In this document: piece by piece, positions 41,739-53,500 of the stretch
Layout of the letters: each line of letters opens with the position of its first letter
How positions within the stretch are numbered: position 1 is the stretch's first letter
Source of the DNA: Oscheius dolichura
Taxonomy: Eukaryota > Nematoda > Chromadorea > Rhabditida > Rhabditidae
Direction of reading: 5' to 3'
Length of the DNA: 64,000 nucleotides
NCBI GenBank assembly: GCA_932521035.1
Contig: OW051494.1
Coordinates: forward strand, 2,218,001-2,282,000
Position numbers and translations under genes: made by a program
Notes under the pieces: generated by a model
The model's database searches: none
What the model saw: only the letters and a program-made list of their open reading frames with translations
What the model was told of the DNA's origin: nothing

Positions 41739-43393
41739 TTACTTCTTGGCAGCAGCAGCCAACTTAATTAGGCCCTCAGTCGAATGGGATTTAGGACGCT
41801 CGAGAGGAAGGCCCATGCCACGGGCCCAGATAAGCTGAGAGAGGCAGCCAAGAGCACGAGATACTCCGAAAAGAACAGTGTAGAATGACATTTCTGTCAT
41901 TCCGAAATACTGAAGAAGGACACCAGAGTGAGCATCAACATTGGGCCAGGGGTTCTTAGCCTGAAAACGAGAAATAGAAAGTGAAACAAAGACAAGCATA
42001 CCTTGCCCTGTTCAAGAAGAATATTTGGTGTAATTTTGTAGAGCGTAGAGACGAGTCGGAAGAGGTCATCCTTAGGCAGATGTTTCAAAGCGAACTCACG
42101 CTGGCACTCGTAACGAGGGTCGGTCTTACGAAGGACAGCATGCCCATATCCAGGAACAACCTACAATATTTATTTTACTTATTCTATAACTGAAAAAGGT
42201 ACCTGCCCGCTCTTGAGGTGTTTCCATACCCATTCCTTCAACTGCTCTTCCGAGTAGTTAAATCCAACTTCACTGACGATTTTGTTCAAGAACACAAGTA
42301 CTTCTTGATTAGCCAAACCGTGCAGTGGTCCAGCAAGGCCAGCCATAGCGGCTGAGAAGGAAAGGTAGGGATCAGAGAGAGCTGATCCAACAAGGTGGGA
42401 GGTGTGAGCAGAAACATTTCCTCCTTCGTGATCAGAGTGGATTACGAGATAGAGACGCATCAATTCAGCAAAAAGAGGGTCGTCGTAGCCAAGCATAGAA
42501 CAGAAGTTTGCGGACCAATCCTTCTTAGGATCAATAACTCCTACAGCCGACCCGTCGCGATATAAATTGCGGTAGATCATAGCAGCAACAGTAGGAAGCT
42601 TGGCTAGGAGATCCATAGAATCCTAAAAACCATTAAATGTTTAATGCTAAATTTGCTTTACCTCATAAGCATATTCCCAGTATGCACTCTTGGACACCCC
42701 ACGGCCATAGGCTGCGGCAAACTTGCTTTCGTTGTTCAAGGCGGCAATAGCAGCGACAAATTGTGCCATTGGATGGAGGTTGTCTGGAAAGTTGTCAAGC
42801 ATGCGCGCAACATGAGCTGGCAGATCGGCTCTAGCATTCCATTCTTTCGTTATGGCGGCGGTCTAAATCATATGGCATCGTTGTAAAATTTAAAACAAAT
42901 GCACCTGCTTATCAGTAGGTATATCACCAGTACAAAGGAGCCACCATATTCCTTCGGGAATCGGCTCTTCTCCACCAGAAGCCTTAGGAAGTAGTTTTTG
43001 GCATTCAGGAATGGAATATCCGCGGAATCGAATTCCCTCCTCCGGGTCCAATACTGAAGTTTCGGTAACCATGCCTTTCATGGAACGCATTCCTCCGTAA
43101 ATCTAGACAAAAAATAAGACCAAAAAACGACAGCAATTATACCATGTCAATGGTAACTTGCTGGACGACGGTGGCGCTGTGCTGAGCACGGAACTCTTTG
43201 ACTTTGGCATTGTGTGCTGGAATTTTCTTGGCAAGAACCTCTTTAAGATTTGTGGATTGGTCGGCCTGGGTGGACAGTCCTGCTGAAGCAGGGACTGCGA
43301 CACTCTGCAATAGCTGGTCAGCTGCTTTTACAAAACAAATACCTTCGTAAGGAGGGATGAAGTTCGACGTAGAATGTTGGCGGACAGAGACAT
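41739..43393 (-). CDS. cts-1: Mitochondrial citrate synthase
   Basis: Condenses acetyl-CoA and oxaloacetate to citrate, the first step of the TCA cycle. Seven exons total 1413 nt (470 aa): 43343-43393, 43143-43304, 42905-43102, 42662-42862, 42203-42622, 42002-42160, 41739-41960. The leader [17 protein letters not shown] looks mitochondrial. Active-site regions: [20 protein letters not shown] (catalytic His), [31 protein letters not shown] (second His) and [15 protein letters not shown] (catalytic Asp). Length matches the eukaryotic type I enzyme. All junctions keep phase 0. Certain. Confidence 0.97.
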
Positions 43394-43587
43394 CCTAGGG
43401 TGACCCTAAAAAGTAAGCAATAGCAACATGAAATATGGTTACGAAAAGTAAGGTAGAAATGGAACACACCACAAAATATTGAGTAAAAATCAAACGAAAT
43501 GATAAACATATATTTAGAAATACATGAGATCAAGTATGGACCGGTAGAATGATACACATATACAGAAAAAATGAAAGCACAAATAAA

Positions 43588-45386
43588 TTAACACGTTTCC
43601 AAGAACAACAAAGCATTTAACGCTGCTTGTTTTTCGGCTTCTTCATTATTGACGCCTGCTCCAGGAAAAACGCGGACTGACGGCTCCTTTTCACCGACTC
43701 TGGTTAATTCAATTGTAAGTAAGCATTGTGAAAGACCTGAAACGGATTGGAACTAATAAGAAATTATGTGATACTGACCAAAACTGCAATTCATTTCCAA
43801 GGCTCTATAATTAATTGTATACGAAGTGAATTTGCTTTTATCGTTGAGAATGGCTTCCATTGACTGCCCAGGATTAATAGTAGAAGGTCGAGCAGGTTTT
43901 TCATCGTCGTTTTCTATTTTTTCTAAAACAGATCCGTTACGACGCGGTTGAAAACAAACCATCAATTACGAACTCGTCGAAATCTTTGTCAATATTTCCG
44001 AGGCTCGTTTCCAAATGTTTTGCCATTAAATGTGCTGCATATGCGCGTGCGTCCCTTTTCTTCTTTCCTCTTCCTTCAAACGAAACTTTTCCAACCTGAA
44101 ATTAAAAAGTTCAACAAAACTTGATAAACTCACTGTACACGTAACAATAAACATAAGATCTGGGCCAGATCCTTCTTCACGGTCTTCGTAAACTGCCGAA
44201 CCTCCGTGTTTTTGAAGTCTAAAAATCTCTGCTTTATGAACAGCGAAGAACTAACAATTCTTGAACCAGTCCAACATAATTTTTACCCCGTTCAAAATCA
44301 GAAGCTTCGCTTTCTGTAGCGCAAACTTTTGTTTCAGTGACTTGCTCAAGACTAGCATCTCTAAAAACAATAAAAATATTCAACACATGCAAGGAACTGA
44401 CAGGAATGCATCGGCTTCGGTTAATGAGCTGTAAGGTATTCCCATATCCTTCGCATAAGATAGATTTCTTCTGATAAGTAGCTTCAGAACGGCGGCAGAT
44501 GCAGCTTGCTTTGCGCTCTTTTTTGTTTTTCCTTTACCAGATGCATCTAGTCCTTGAATAGCACATATGCAAGTGAACTCCTGTGACTAAACAAAATATT
44601 ATTAACTCAAATCAAAATGATAACCTGCAAAGGACCTTCGACAGTAGATGTGTATGTTGGCGATTTACCGTAGATTTTTTTGACTCCTTCATCGAGAATC
44701 ATAACAGGATTTTTCTATAAAATCTAGATAAAACGAGTCAGTGCCACAGGCTCTTAGAAATCATTTGCTAAATAAAATCTGTTCAACGCACGTGGAACGC
44801 GGGGGGTGAAGGTCGGTGAAAGGTCGACCGTAGTGATAATGCAGAGGTCTCGCGTTTTCGATTATTTACGAGCTCAAAGAACAGACAAAAAAATTTCACG
44901 CGTTCACAAACATCGCTGAACTGTGGGTGAATAATGTTGATATTTTCTTGTTTGGTATTACTTTAAAAGGGAACTCTAAAGAATACACCGGAGGGAATAC
45001 GATCGGCGTTCCACCAAGAGATGTTTGGTGTGATACTGAACTGATAAAAGCACGCAGAACGTCAAAATAACAGGCAGCCCTAATCTTAGTGAACAAGAAA
45101 GCTCATCTACTGGGAAAGCCTTGAATTGAAACAGCGAACATCTTATTGTAGAACCGCCAATTTCAAACTCCGGTTCTTCCCTTGTTATATTTATGAAAGC
45201 CCTATTCTAATAAATTATTAGGTGCTTCACGATATCCCAGGTGTAAATAATCTAAAGAAAACTCACAGGTAAGACCTCAGCTTTTGGCACTTTTATTTCA
45301 TGAGTATTCGGCATAAAATATTCCGGCTCCGTTACTCTCAAATCGTCCACATGTGTAAATAATGAGGAGAGAAGTGCTTCAGTCAT
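43588..45386 (-). CDS. rde-4: Double-stranded RNA-binding protein (RDE-4 / TARBP-like)
   Basis: Exons recognised: 45267-45386, 44625-44714, 44402-44586, 44256-44360, 44134-44218, 43960-44095, 43779-43922, 43588-43736. They join in phase to 1014 nt (337 aa), but a candidate extra exon in the 550-nt gap (reading NITREEPEFEIGGSTIRCSL, about 45.12-45.21 kb) could not be joined in phase. Two dsRNA-binding domains are clear. dsRBD1 runs from KNPVMILDEGVKKIYGKSPT to GKGKTKKSAKQAASAAVLKL. dsRBD2 runs from YVGLVQELLQKHGGSAVYED to GRGKKKRDARAYAAHLMAKH. A degenerate third follows (SMEAILNDKSKFTSYTINYR ... NNEEAEKQAALNALL). This three-domain layout is that of RDE-4, Loquacious and TARBP2, partners of Dicer. 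In C. elegans rde-4 is, from memory, next to cts-1, which supports the symbol. Confidence 0.7.
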
Positions 45387-45929
45387 GTCTGCTAAAAATG
45401 TTTAGTTGGTTATTTCGAGAGAAGAAATGACACGCAAGTACAATTCACATAAAAATCATGTTCATAATGAACGCGAAGCGAACTTTCAAGGATGGAAGCA
45501 GCCCGAAAAACGTTGCCACGGCGCGACAGGACCGGGGATTTTCAAATTGATACTGTGGCCGGCATTTTGCGCGTCACCAGGAGCAGCCGCAAGCAAGCAG
45601 CAAATTGAGTTCTCTTTTGCTTTGTTTCTTACTCCCTCTACCTTCTGAAATAGTTATTTCACGAAAAGTATATACCAATTGTATACACAAATGCTGCCTG
45701 TGCAATGTTCATACTGAAAATGAATGTTCTCTCACAAAATAAGCTTAAAAACGTCACCTTTCACCGTAAAATGTAATTGCATTTGCTGTGTGCTCACAAT
45801 GTGCAGCAGAATATTCGAGCTAAGCAAACCCTTTTTGATATTACTAGCTGTTTCTTATCACTCTTAGTATATGCTCCTAATTATCCTCTCTTCCAATTTT
45901 TTACTATATACTTTCTTTCAGGTAATTTC
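45387..45929. other. Spacer upstream of two small membrane-protein genes
   Basis: Divergent promoter space between the dsRBD gene and the next plus-strand gene. Short open frames are present but none has a start and splice context I trust. Confidence 0.4.
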
Positions 45930-46241
45930 ATGTTCTTTACAGCCCCAAACTGGGCTGCAAAAAGACGTGAAGATCGACGACCCCTTTATCGTCGAATTTT
46001 CACTAACAGGCGATTAGATATTGCACATAAAAGTAAGCCATTTGCTCTGTTTCATTATTTTAATGTTTTAGCATTTGTACGCTCAATACTCGGATTTATC
46101 CTATTTAGTACTTCTTATTGCTTAGTGAATACAGGAATATATTATAAATACGTGCGACCTTTACGCCAAGAAGAGCGGGAACAATTAGAAAGAGAACTTA
46201 TTGAAGCTGATAAAGCCGGATTCAAAGTAAATCTAAAGTAA
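45930..46241 (+). CDS. Small single-pass membrane protein, unrecognised
   Basis: Two exons (45930-46032, 46072-46241) give 90 aa, starting MFFTAPNWAAKRREDRRPLY after a TTTCTTTCAG acceptor 8 nt upstream. It has a basic N-terminus, one hydrophobic helix (SILGFILFSTSYCLVNTGIY) and a charged C-terminal helix (RPLRQEEREQLERELIEADK). This layout is common among small inner mitochondrial membrane proteins, but I cannot assign a family. The next small gene starts 174 nt downstream on the same strand, again after a TTTTCAG, suggesting a trans-spliced operon. Confidence 0.6.
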   Translation: MFFTAPNWAAKRREDRRPLYRRIFTNRRLDIAHKSKPFALFHYFNVLAFVRSILGFILFSTSYCLVNTGIYYKYVRPLRQEEREQLERELIEADKAGFKVNLK

Positions 46242-46414
46242 GTTTGGTTGTTGCTATTGCAAAAAGGACAGCATTGTATACGATTTTTATCTCACCAAAT
46301 TGGTAAAAAAAATAGTGAGGATAATTTTTAAAATTTGCATGGTTCCACAATTAAATGGTGTAAAAATTGAAGCCATTTGTAATTCATGTTTTGCATTACT
46401 GCGATAATTTTCAG

Positions 46415-46686
46415 ATGAAATTCTCAAGATTTCTCGGTTTTGTTATCAACCGCTACGAGGGCGTTTTCGGACTTGGATTTGCTGCGGGTGCAGGTTTTGA
46501 ATTATTCAAAATCTATTTCTCTTTTAATGGTAAGTAGCTATCCCAATATTTTTGTAACCATTTTTAGGTGTCAATTATTATAGCGTATTTAAGAAGAAAC
46601 AAATGCAAAAAGAACTTGACCAGTTTGAACGTGGCCTCAAAGACCTTGATACAATTCTTGTCACGGGCGCTCCTCAGAAGTTCTAA
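46415..46686 (+). CDS. SMIM4/UQCC5-like small mitochondrial membrane protein
   Basis: Two exons (46415-46529, 46568-46686) give 77 aa. ATG follows TTTTCAG directly (trans-splice site). The order is a short basic start (MKFSRFLGFVINRYEG), a membrane helix (VFGLGFAAGAGFELFKIYFS) and a basic amphipathic tail (YYSVFKKKQMQKELDQFERG). It recalls vertebrate SMIM4/UQCC5, a complex III assembly factor, in the R-Y-x-G/F start of the helix, the E-x-x-K/M motif at its end and the T/Y-YxVxxxK after it. The match is my recollection, not an alignment, so it is tentative. Confidence 0.5.
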
Positions 46687-46829
46687 TATTTCGGTCACAG
46701 TTGGTGATAATTTCCTTTGTTATTTTATAGGATTTCTAGATTATAGCTGTTGTTTGTTATTCCATTGTTAAAATGTAAGTATCTGCATCAGTTTATCTTA
46801 AAAACACATTTATTAAAATATCTTATAAT

Positions 46830-49800
46830 TTATTGTGATGAGGGATTTGAGCTGTATTGCTGAAGTTGCAGAAACTGATTTCGGAGTTGCCGCTGTTTTT
46901 CCACAAGTCTTTCTTGTCGCTGCTCCAGTTCCTGCCTGAACATTAGCATTCCATTTGCAACATGTGAATTGCTTACCGCCTTTCAGTAATTACGTCTCGC
47001 TCAGGGGTAGGGGTTGATGGCGCTTTTATCGCGTCTTCAATGATACTTTTCAACTGTTCAGGTAGCTCTGGAGGCTTAGTGAATTTCTGTCTAACATCTG
47101 GTACGGAAAACCTGCTAGGTGGACGAGGTGGCATTCCAGGTCTTCCAACCTGCAGTGATTTTTTAAATTTTGCATTCATATTTCTTACCTCTTCCAAAAC
47201 GCCATCGAGCCCTGATAGAGGAAAATTGTAATTCGAAGGAATTGGTGGCACAGGCGGAGTAAATTCGCTATCACCATTCGATAAAGTGGGAACGGGAGCA
47301 GATGCCACCATAGCTGGAGGGGCAGGTGGCGGGATAGCCATTGCTTTTGGAGGAGGTGTGGGAACATAGACTGCTGGTCGTTCTGCAGCAGGATCGACTG
47401 ATGGAGAAGACGGAATATCCATGCTGGATTGTTGCATTGGGCCGTTGTTCTTTTCGGCATTGACTATTTTCTGTAGAGCCGGGTCCTGGACCATGGCCAA
47501 TTTCTTCATTGTCACCATAATGTTGGCGAGTGCTTTACATCTTCGGAGGCTTTGATCAACGGCAGAAGTTTGCTCTTTTATCATTTTCTCTTCCCGAAGA
47601 ACCTTTTCCATGTAGCTTTTGACTGTTTCTTCTATTTTTGCTTGTAGTGGACCGAACGATTCTAAAATCTTTCTTTTTTCAGTGATTTGTTGCCCCCTTG
47701 GGGCTTGCAAAAATTGCATCTTCCACCCATGTTTCAGGGGGAAGTGCGGGTAATTGGGAAAAGTTTTCAACCAGCAATAAACGCACCTCAGCAAAGCTTC
47801 ACGGGTCACGTTATCGCCTCTGCGCAAAGCTAATTTGGTCGTGGAAAGCGCAAGGAGGCAGGCGAGGCAACTGCCGAGATTTTACGGGTGCGAGCGCCTC
47901 ACCTTTCAGAGCGGCCGCCTCTCCTCCCAATCTGGCCAGTCTGATTGTCAACTGCTCGACTTCTGTCATTTTTAACTTCTTGTTACTATTTAGTACACCG
48001 CTTCTAACGGCTTCTACTTCATTTTCCAGGTTTCTAAACATGTGTTTTTGTTTAAAATAAGATAAATCTTACGTTAAACTGTTCAGAAGAGTGGAAACCT
48101 TCGAGGCGTGGATTTCTTCCAGTTCCTGTAGTTCCCTGTCCGGTCCTCCGCCATTCTTCTGGGAGAAATTGGCGGATCCGGCGCCCTGATGATGGGAGAT
48201 GACAATCCGGGCAATCTGATCCCCTGCTTCGCGCAGCAGACTTCGGGCCGTCTGAGCATTGATCTGAAATTTTTATCCTCCCAATATTCCCAATTCCCTT
48301 CCAAACCTGTGCCATTCGTCTCAGCTGGCGGGCATCGCTTTTTGCTTGTTGGACGGATTGCGACAGCCCGTGGAGCTGGTGCTGGGCATGGCTGGACAGG
48401 CTCTCCGGCAGGCTCTGTGGCTCCTCGGAGGATTCCCGGGGCGATTCGTGAAGGGCCAGGATCTCGCGGCGAAGATGGGCCATGTCTCGCTGGGTCCGCT
48501 CGTTCATCCCCTTGCTGACCAGGGCCGAATGGACGAGGCTGGACAGCCCCGCCAGCTGTCTCTCCATCGTCTCCATTCGCTCTCTGAAATTATAATTCTT
48601 CTTCCAATCCGTTCTAACTCACAGGGAACTATAAGAATTAGACCTTTTCGGGAAGCAGGAGCTCATAATGAACTGCGGGAAAGGAGCGGGGATAAGGGCG
48701 CGGTTAGGGGGGAGAAAGGGACTCGTCACTAACTACACAGGAATTACCATACGGGTCATTTCACTGACTGAACTCTCTTTTGGAGCAGAAAATTACTAAG
48801 CAAACGAAGATGGAGAGGGACATAGAGAACTGAGGTCATGTTTTGGATAGGGGGTCAAGAGGCCGGGTTCATGGCCGGGTTCGGCCGTCCACCGCTGATC
48901 ATCCCCAGTTCCTAAGGAAGTTCCCGTCACTAAAATTTTAAGAACCAAGTGTCGGAGTTGTTACGTTTTCGATATGAGAAGGGCTTATCCTCAGAAACGC
49001 AGGGTATGGGAGGGGGATGAGGGGAGGGGGGAGGGATACCATGTCTTCCCGGCCCCGTGGCCCAGTCGGCGTCCGTCGTCCCCTTCGGCAACTCTGCTAT
49101 CGAGCCACGCTTCTAGCAACTAATAGAATTCCCTGCTCACTTAGATTCCCGATCGTTATTGACGGGTGTGACCGATCCACTCCTCGTGCCGCTGCTCTGG
49201 CTGGACTCGTCTTCGAATGCCCTCCTCCTCGGCGGCTTCTGGGGGATGAACTCGGCCATCGCGGAGGCCGGCCTGGCTGCTAACCTTAAAAAATATTTTT
49301 GTACAAACGAAAAGGACAGAAACAACCTCATCCTCCTATCGTCGTCGATCTCGTTTTCCGAGTGGTAATCCGTCCCCGGGGCAGCGAATGGCATGGGGGA
49401 GACGGAGCCGGAGTGGTCTCGCAGGCGGAGGACGGACTTGTCCGTGATGTCCCTAGAAATGCCTCCATTTCTAGAGGGAATTAATGCAAAAAACAGACCT
49501 CGGGTCTTCTAATTCATAGAAAAGTTGACTCTTCGACGGTTCCTGGATATAAATCTTGACCTGTGGCTGGTCGATGAAGTGCCGGTTGATATTGGGAAAG
49601 GCGCGGACGAAGGCCATCTTCACCTGAACCTCGTTCTAGACTCCCGAGCGGGTGCCTCCCACCTGGTAGAGGGTCTGAATATCTGGAGGGAGGATAGCTC
49701 TCTTGACCTCGTCGTGAGCCTGTAGAAAGACTACATTCATTTTATGGAGACGGGAGCCATCACTGGAAGAGGGGGGATGAGTAGGTTGGGAGGAGGACGA

Positions 49801-52266
49801 CTCACTTTACATTGGGTGGCTCGACATACACAGATGGGCCACCGCCATATTCATTTCGTCGTGGGGAGTCGGAGTACACATTCTGAAACAAGAAAGTTTG
49901 TTGGGCATACTGTAACATGGCTGGCGGTCCTCTCCCCTAGGGTGGTCATCGGCCTTTGTGGCGCGGAGGATGGGGAGATCAGCGGACTATGTTTGTAGAT
50001 TGACTTCAATGATATTTGGCCACTTTTAGACAAATAATTGGGGCTGTAGATATAGTAAAAAGAGGTTAAAGAGGTGCCGGGCTGGGGGGTTTTGGCGAAA
50101 TACTGATGGAGTGGACCTGCCGCTTTCTATGGACCCTTTCGCTCTGTATATATTCCTTAATTGGAGGCTAGATTTGTTTATGGGATACTGTACTTTTTTT
50201 AAACAGTTGAAATTGATCAATCTACCTTATGAACTCCCTTCCAGCAACAGAAATCATTCAGAGACAGCGGTGCTGGGCACAAAATTGGCTGGACAGGGCC
50301 ACGCTTCTTGTGTGGAAACGGTTTGAGATCCACGAAGGGAAAACAGAAGGGCTTTTTAAGGGTCATATAAACCACAGAATATAGGTTCAAAATATGGTGG
50401 AAGAGGCAATTTCCATGGGTCGTGACGGGCAGACGCGGGGAGGACGAGCGGCCAGATCTACCCACCCCATCTAACCGGTCATATTGACAGTTTGGGCAAA
50501 TAAAAAAGGACGGGAGGATGGAAATCGAAGAACTGCTGATCAACCAAGAAACACCTCTGGGTTTAGGTCAAAAGAAGACGAAACCCACCATCATTTCGTT
50601 TCTTCTATTCGGGGGGACACGGAGTCCCGGCCTCGGCGGGTCGTCATCGTCTTGTCGAGCCAGCGGCGCCACTCGAATCTGTAAAACTCACACCATTTTC
50701 TGACTTTGAAATATGACCCAAGGGGTGCTAATCTTTGAATCTCGGAAGGTTGTAATTCAATCAAATGAGAACAGAGGGAGGCGAGAACAGCGGCGGTGGA
50801 ATTCCTGCTCTCCCCTGGCTTGGGATTGATGCTTTGTAAAAAAGAGACCGGGCAGGGGAGAAGAACAGGAGGTCACTACGAACAAACATTCTCATTTTAT
50901 ACTACGGAAATTAAGGAAAAACAAGGTGTCAATCGGTGAGTCAAAACAATATTGAGCAAGCTGTGTATAGAGAAGGGAGGATAGGTGGAAGAGGCGGAGG
51001 AGGATGAGGGTGAAGGGCAGACAGGGTAGTCTCGGGGTTGGTAGCTCTGTAAGACTGCTGGTAGCCGGCTGAATGCCTCTCCCATGTAAAATCTACAGGG
51101 CACAGGTTCTTCAACAGCCTAAGAGTGAGAAAGACTGGCTCTATGGCTGACTCTATCCCATCTGCCCTGCTTGGAAGTTCTTTGGGGAAGACCAGGAGGC
51201 CACGGAGAAGGGAGGCATTCCGTAGGACTTGGGCCATATACTTTATTATCAAGGACACCCTACTGTCAGCCATCGTACACCGTGGCCATTAGTTCCCCGG
51301 GCCGGATATGGCGACTGGGAGAAGAGAGGAGGAGGATTGCACTTACCTCGTTCTGCCGCCATGCTTGTTCGTGTGGTAAAGAAGTCGTCAGTCGGACGGA
51401 GTTGCCTGAAATTATCAGCTATTGTTCTTCCCAAAATTAGGAAACCCCATTCCATTTAGACCGTCGTACCAGAAGCATAACCCCGGGACCGAACGTTTTG
51501 GTGTCTATAGTGAAGGCGACCAATACCGGGAGCCTTTGATGGGCTTAGAGCCATTGAAAGGCTACGGGGAACTGATTTTCAAGCTACAAAATCTTATAAA
51601 AGGTTACAGGAGAGGTCAACCTGTCTCAGAGGGCATTTGGCCGATCTGTTTGATAAAAATCTAGCTCTAGTGGTCAAAGGGGAGGAGGAGGCCTCCATCT
51701 ACGGAAATTACGGTAGCTAGACAGAAATCCCTACCAACGGGAGCAGGTCCAATGGATCCGATCAGCCGTGCCTCTCCGTAGTCATTACTAAAGTCCGGCT
51801 CTTGTTGGAATCGGACGTTTCTCTGTGCCGGAGGAGGGGGTCCAGCTGCTGGTGGCGCCGTGTTATTAACAATATGTACAGCTCGTTCGGGTTCGGGTGT
51901 TTTTCGTCCCAAAAGTCGAGTTTTCCATGAGAATATAGGCATCTTTCGGGTGGGGGTAGAAGGGGAAAAGGGCGATTAGGGGAGTTACAGAGAGACGAAG
52001 GGGACCAGTGCAGTTGTTACAGCCGGGACGGGAAGTGACCGGGCCGCGTGGCCCTCTGGCTCGCCTCTCTGCTGTAACCCCCGGGGCTGCTGTTCAATTT
52101 GCTCCGCGTAAATTTTGCCAAACGGCTCATAAACGTTAACAACATTTTCTTCTCGGGACCAATTAAAACAAACCCTTACCATCCGTTACCAAATGATTGA
52201 TCCACTCGTCCAGCCGTCGTCGGCCGCCGTCCGGCCTCCTCGGCGGCAGGAGGACAGCGCGATCTG
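46830..52266 (-). CDS. p140Cap/SRCIN1-like AIP3-domain coiled-coil protein (model partly open)
   Basis: Cytoskeletal adaptor family (SRCIN1, SKT) with an actin-interacting-protein-3 domain. Exons I trust: 46830-46935, 46977-47149, 47189-about 47720, 47903-48033, 48073-48263, 48307-48583, 49141-49284, 49327-49452, 49499-49635, 49663-49719, 49806-49882. Probable further 5' exons lie near 50585-50682, 51349-51411, 51738-51942, 52053-52160 and 52191-52266. Family landmarks are AHDEVKRAILPPDIQTLYQ, QVKIYIQEPSKSQLFYELED then PRDITDKSVLRL (AIP3 fold), RERMETMERQLAGLSSLVHS, NLENEVEAVRSGV and the coiled coil ending in KALANIMVTMKK. Pro-rich stretches before the C-terminus could bind SH3 domains. Between 49663 and 49635 the frame holds a TAG unless a 27-nt intron is removed. 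The small exon near 47.8 kb is unresolved. Confidence 0.6.
47871..47894. repeat. Solo copy of the dispersed 24-bp motif
   Basis: CTGCCGAGATTTTACGGGTG plus CGAG lies inside an intron of the p140Cap-like gene, immediately before the donor-side exon ending at 47903. It matches the MITE arm at 4941-4964 except for a few bases. Confidence 0.6.
49636..49662 (-). other. Apparent 27-nt intron
   Basis: Read on the minus strand the sequence is GTGGGAGGCACCCGCTCGGG then AGTCTAG. It starts with GT, ends with TAG acceptor form and contains an in-frame TAG that would end the protein inside the AIP3 domain. Removing it joins TLYQ to NEVQVKMAFVRAFP in the phase that keeps the family motif. At 27 nt it would be far below the usual 40-50 nt of this genome. 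A sequence error or a true stop are alternatives. Confidence 0.4.
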
Positions 52267-53228
52267 AAACGGCCAACTGATCCAAAGGGGAGATGCTTAT
52301 CTACCTGAAGATGTCCGTTGAGCCGACCTCAGAGACGACGGCCCTCGCTCAGAATATCGCCTAAAATCCAGTAAATTGTATATGCGAGATCCCTGTGTCC
52401 ACTCTGATTTATTGCTCGTCCCCCGATTAACTAGGTGTAATAAATGATTCCAGCCACCCGGCAGAGTCAAGTTTAGGGCATTTTCCCATGTAAATCAATG
52501 TCATTTTTATCAAAAAGATTGCTTTTTTCATGAATTTCCTGAATTTTTCACTTTGAGAGGACAGGAAAGTCTGATTGGCCCGCGGCAACGAAGGAGGACA
52601 GAATAGGCCTAGGGTGACCCGGTGGCCCGAATCCTGGGCCAAGTCTAGGGTCTCAAATTCAAGCACCTAGGGTTTTGTAGCTTGACACGTGGGCACGGAT
52701 GGATCTGGACCAACTAGGAGATCTACATGGCTAGAAAGCTTCCTGCGTTTCACCATGGGGCAGGGGGGCAGATCCTCCAGGGATTACTGTAGGTGCTCTT
52801 CACCTTGATTATTTAAAGAAAGGCGCCCTGTTCTAAACACTAGCCTTTTATAAACGAATGCCGTTCCAGTAGTTTAAGAGGGAAGCGTCGGGGTCCAAAA
52901 GTCGTGTTCGACTCCCGAGAGTCAAGTGTCCTGTCCTGTCCTCGCCCTGCCCTTTCTCTACTCGTTCAAATTACTTCCAGGGACACCTTCCCCTCCCGGA
53001 TAAAAATATGATAGATCCTTCGGTACACTTGAAAATGTTATTGTGTCCAGCCCGTCTTCCACGCTTTTCTGTTTGCCCAAGTCTCATCCCGCTATGATAA
53101 AAAAGAGACGAAAACCCCGGGAACACATTCCATTATTTGCTTCAGTTTGAAGTATTTTTTCCTAGTTTTCTACGAAAAAGGATAGAGAAAAGGTTAGAAA
53201 ATAACTAGTAGGGAGTAAATAACTAACC

Positions 53229-53500
53229 TATGAAAATGGGATAATCCATCGTCGAGGGAAGCTTTACGTCCAGGCGCGCTAATGCAGCTGCTGAACATGC
53301 GACTGCGACAATCAAGACTGTCAACAGTAGCCGGTGGCGGGCCACTCGAACGTGGAGGGACTCGAGAGGGGGGCCTCCCGGGTGCAACTTCCCGTTGCTG
53401 GTCGGCTGAAGGAGGGGGCCAGGCCATTCCTGGGAGCCTCTTTCGCCAAGCTGTAGACTATTGAGATGAGCGGAAGAGGAAGCTAGACATAAACATTGAA
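53229..53500 (-). CDS. Possible type II membrane protein exon
   Basis: From an acceptor-like TCTACAG near 53455 the frame reads LGERGSQEWPGPLLQPTSNG, then ESLHVRVARHR, a hydrophobic segment (LLLTVLIVAVACSAAALARL) and DVKLPSTMDYPIFIG up to a GTTAGT donor at about 53229. An ATG at about 53490 (MSSFLFRSSQ) could start it. No following exon was identified towards 52.3 kb. Tentative. Confidence 0.3.
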
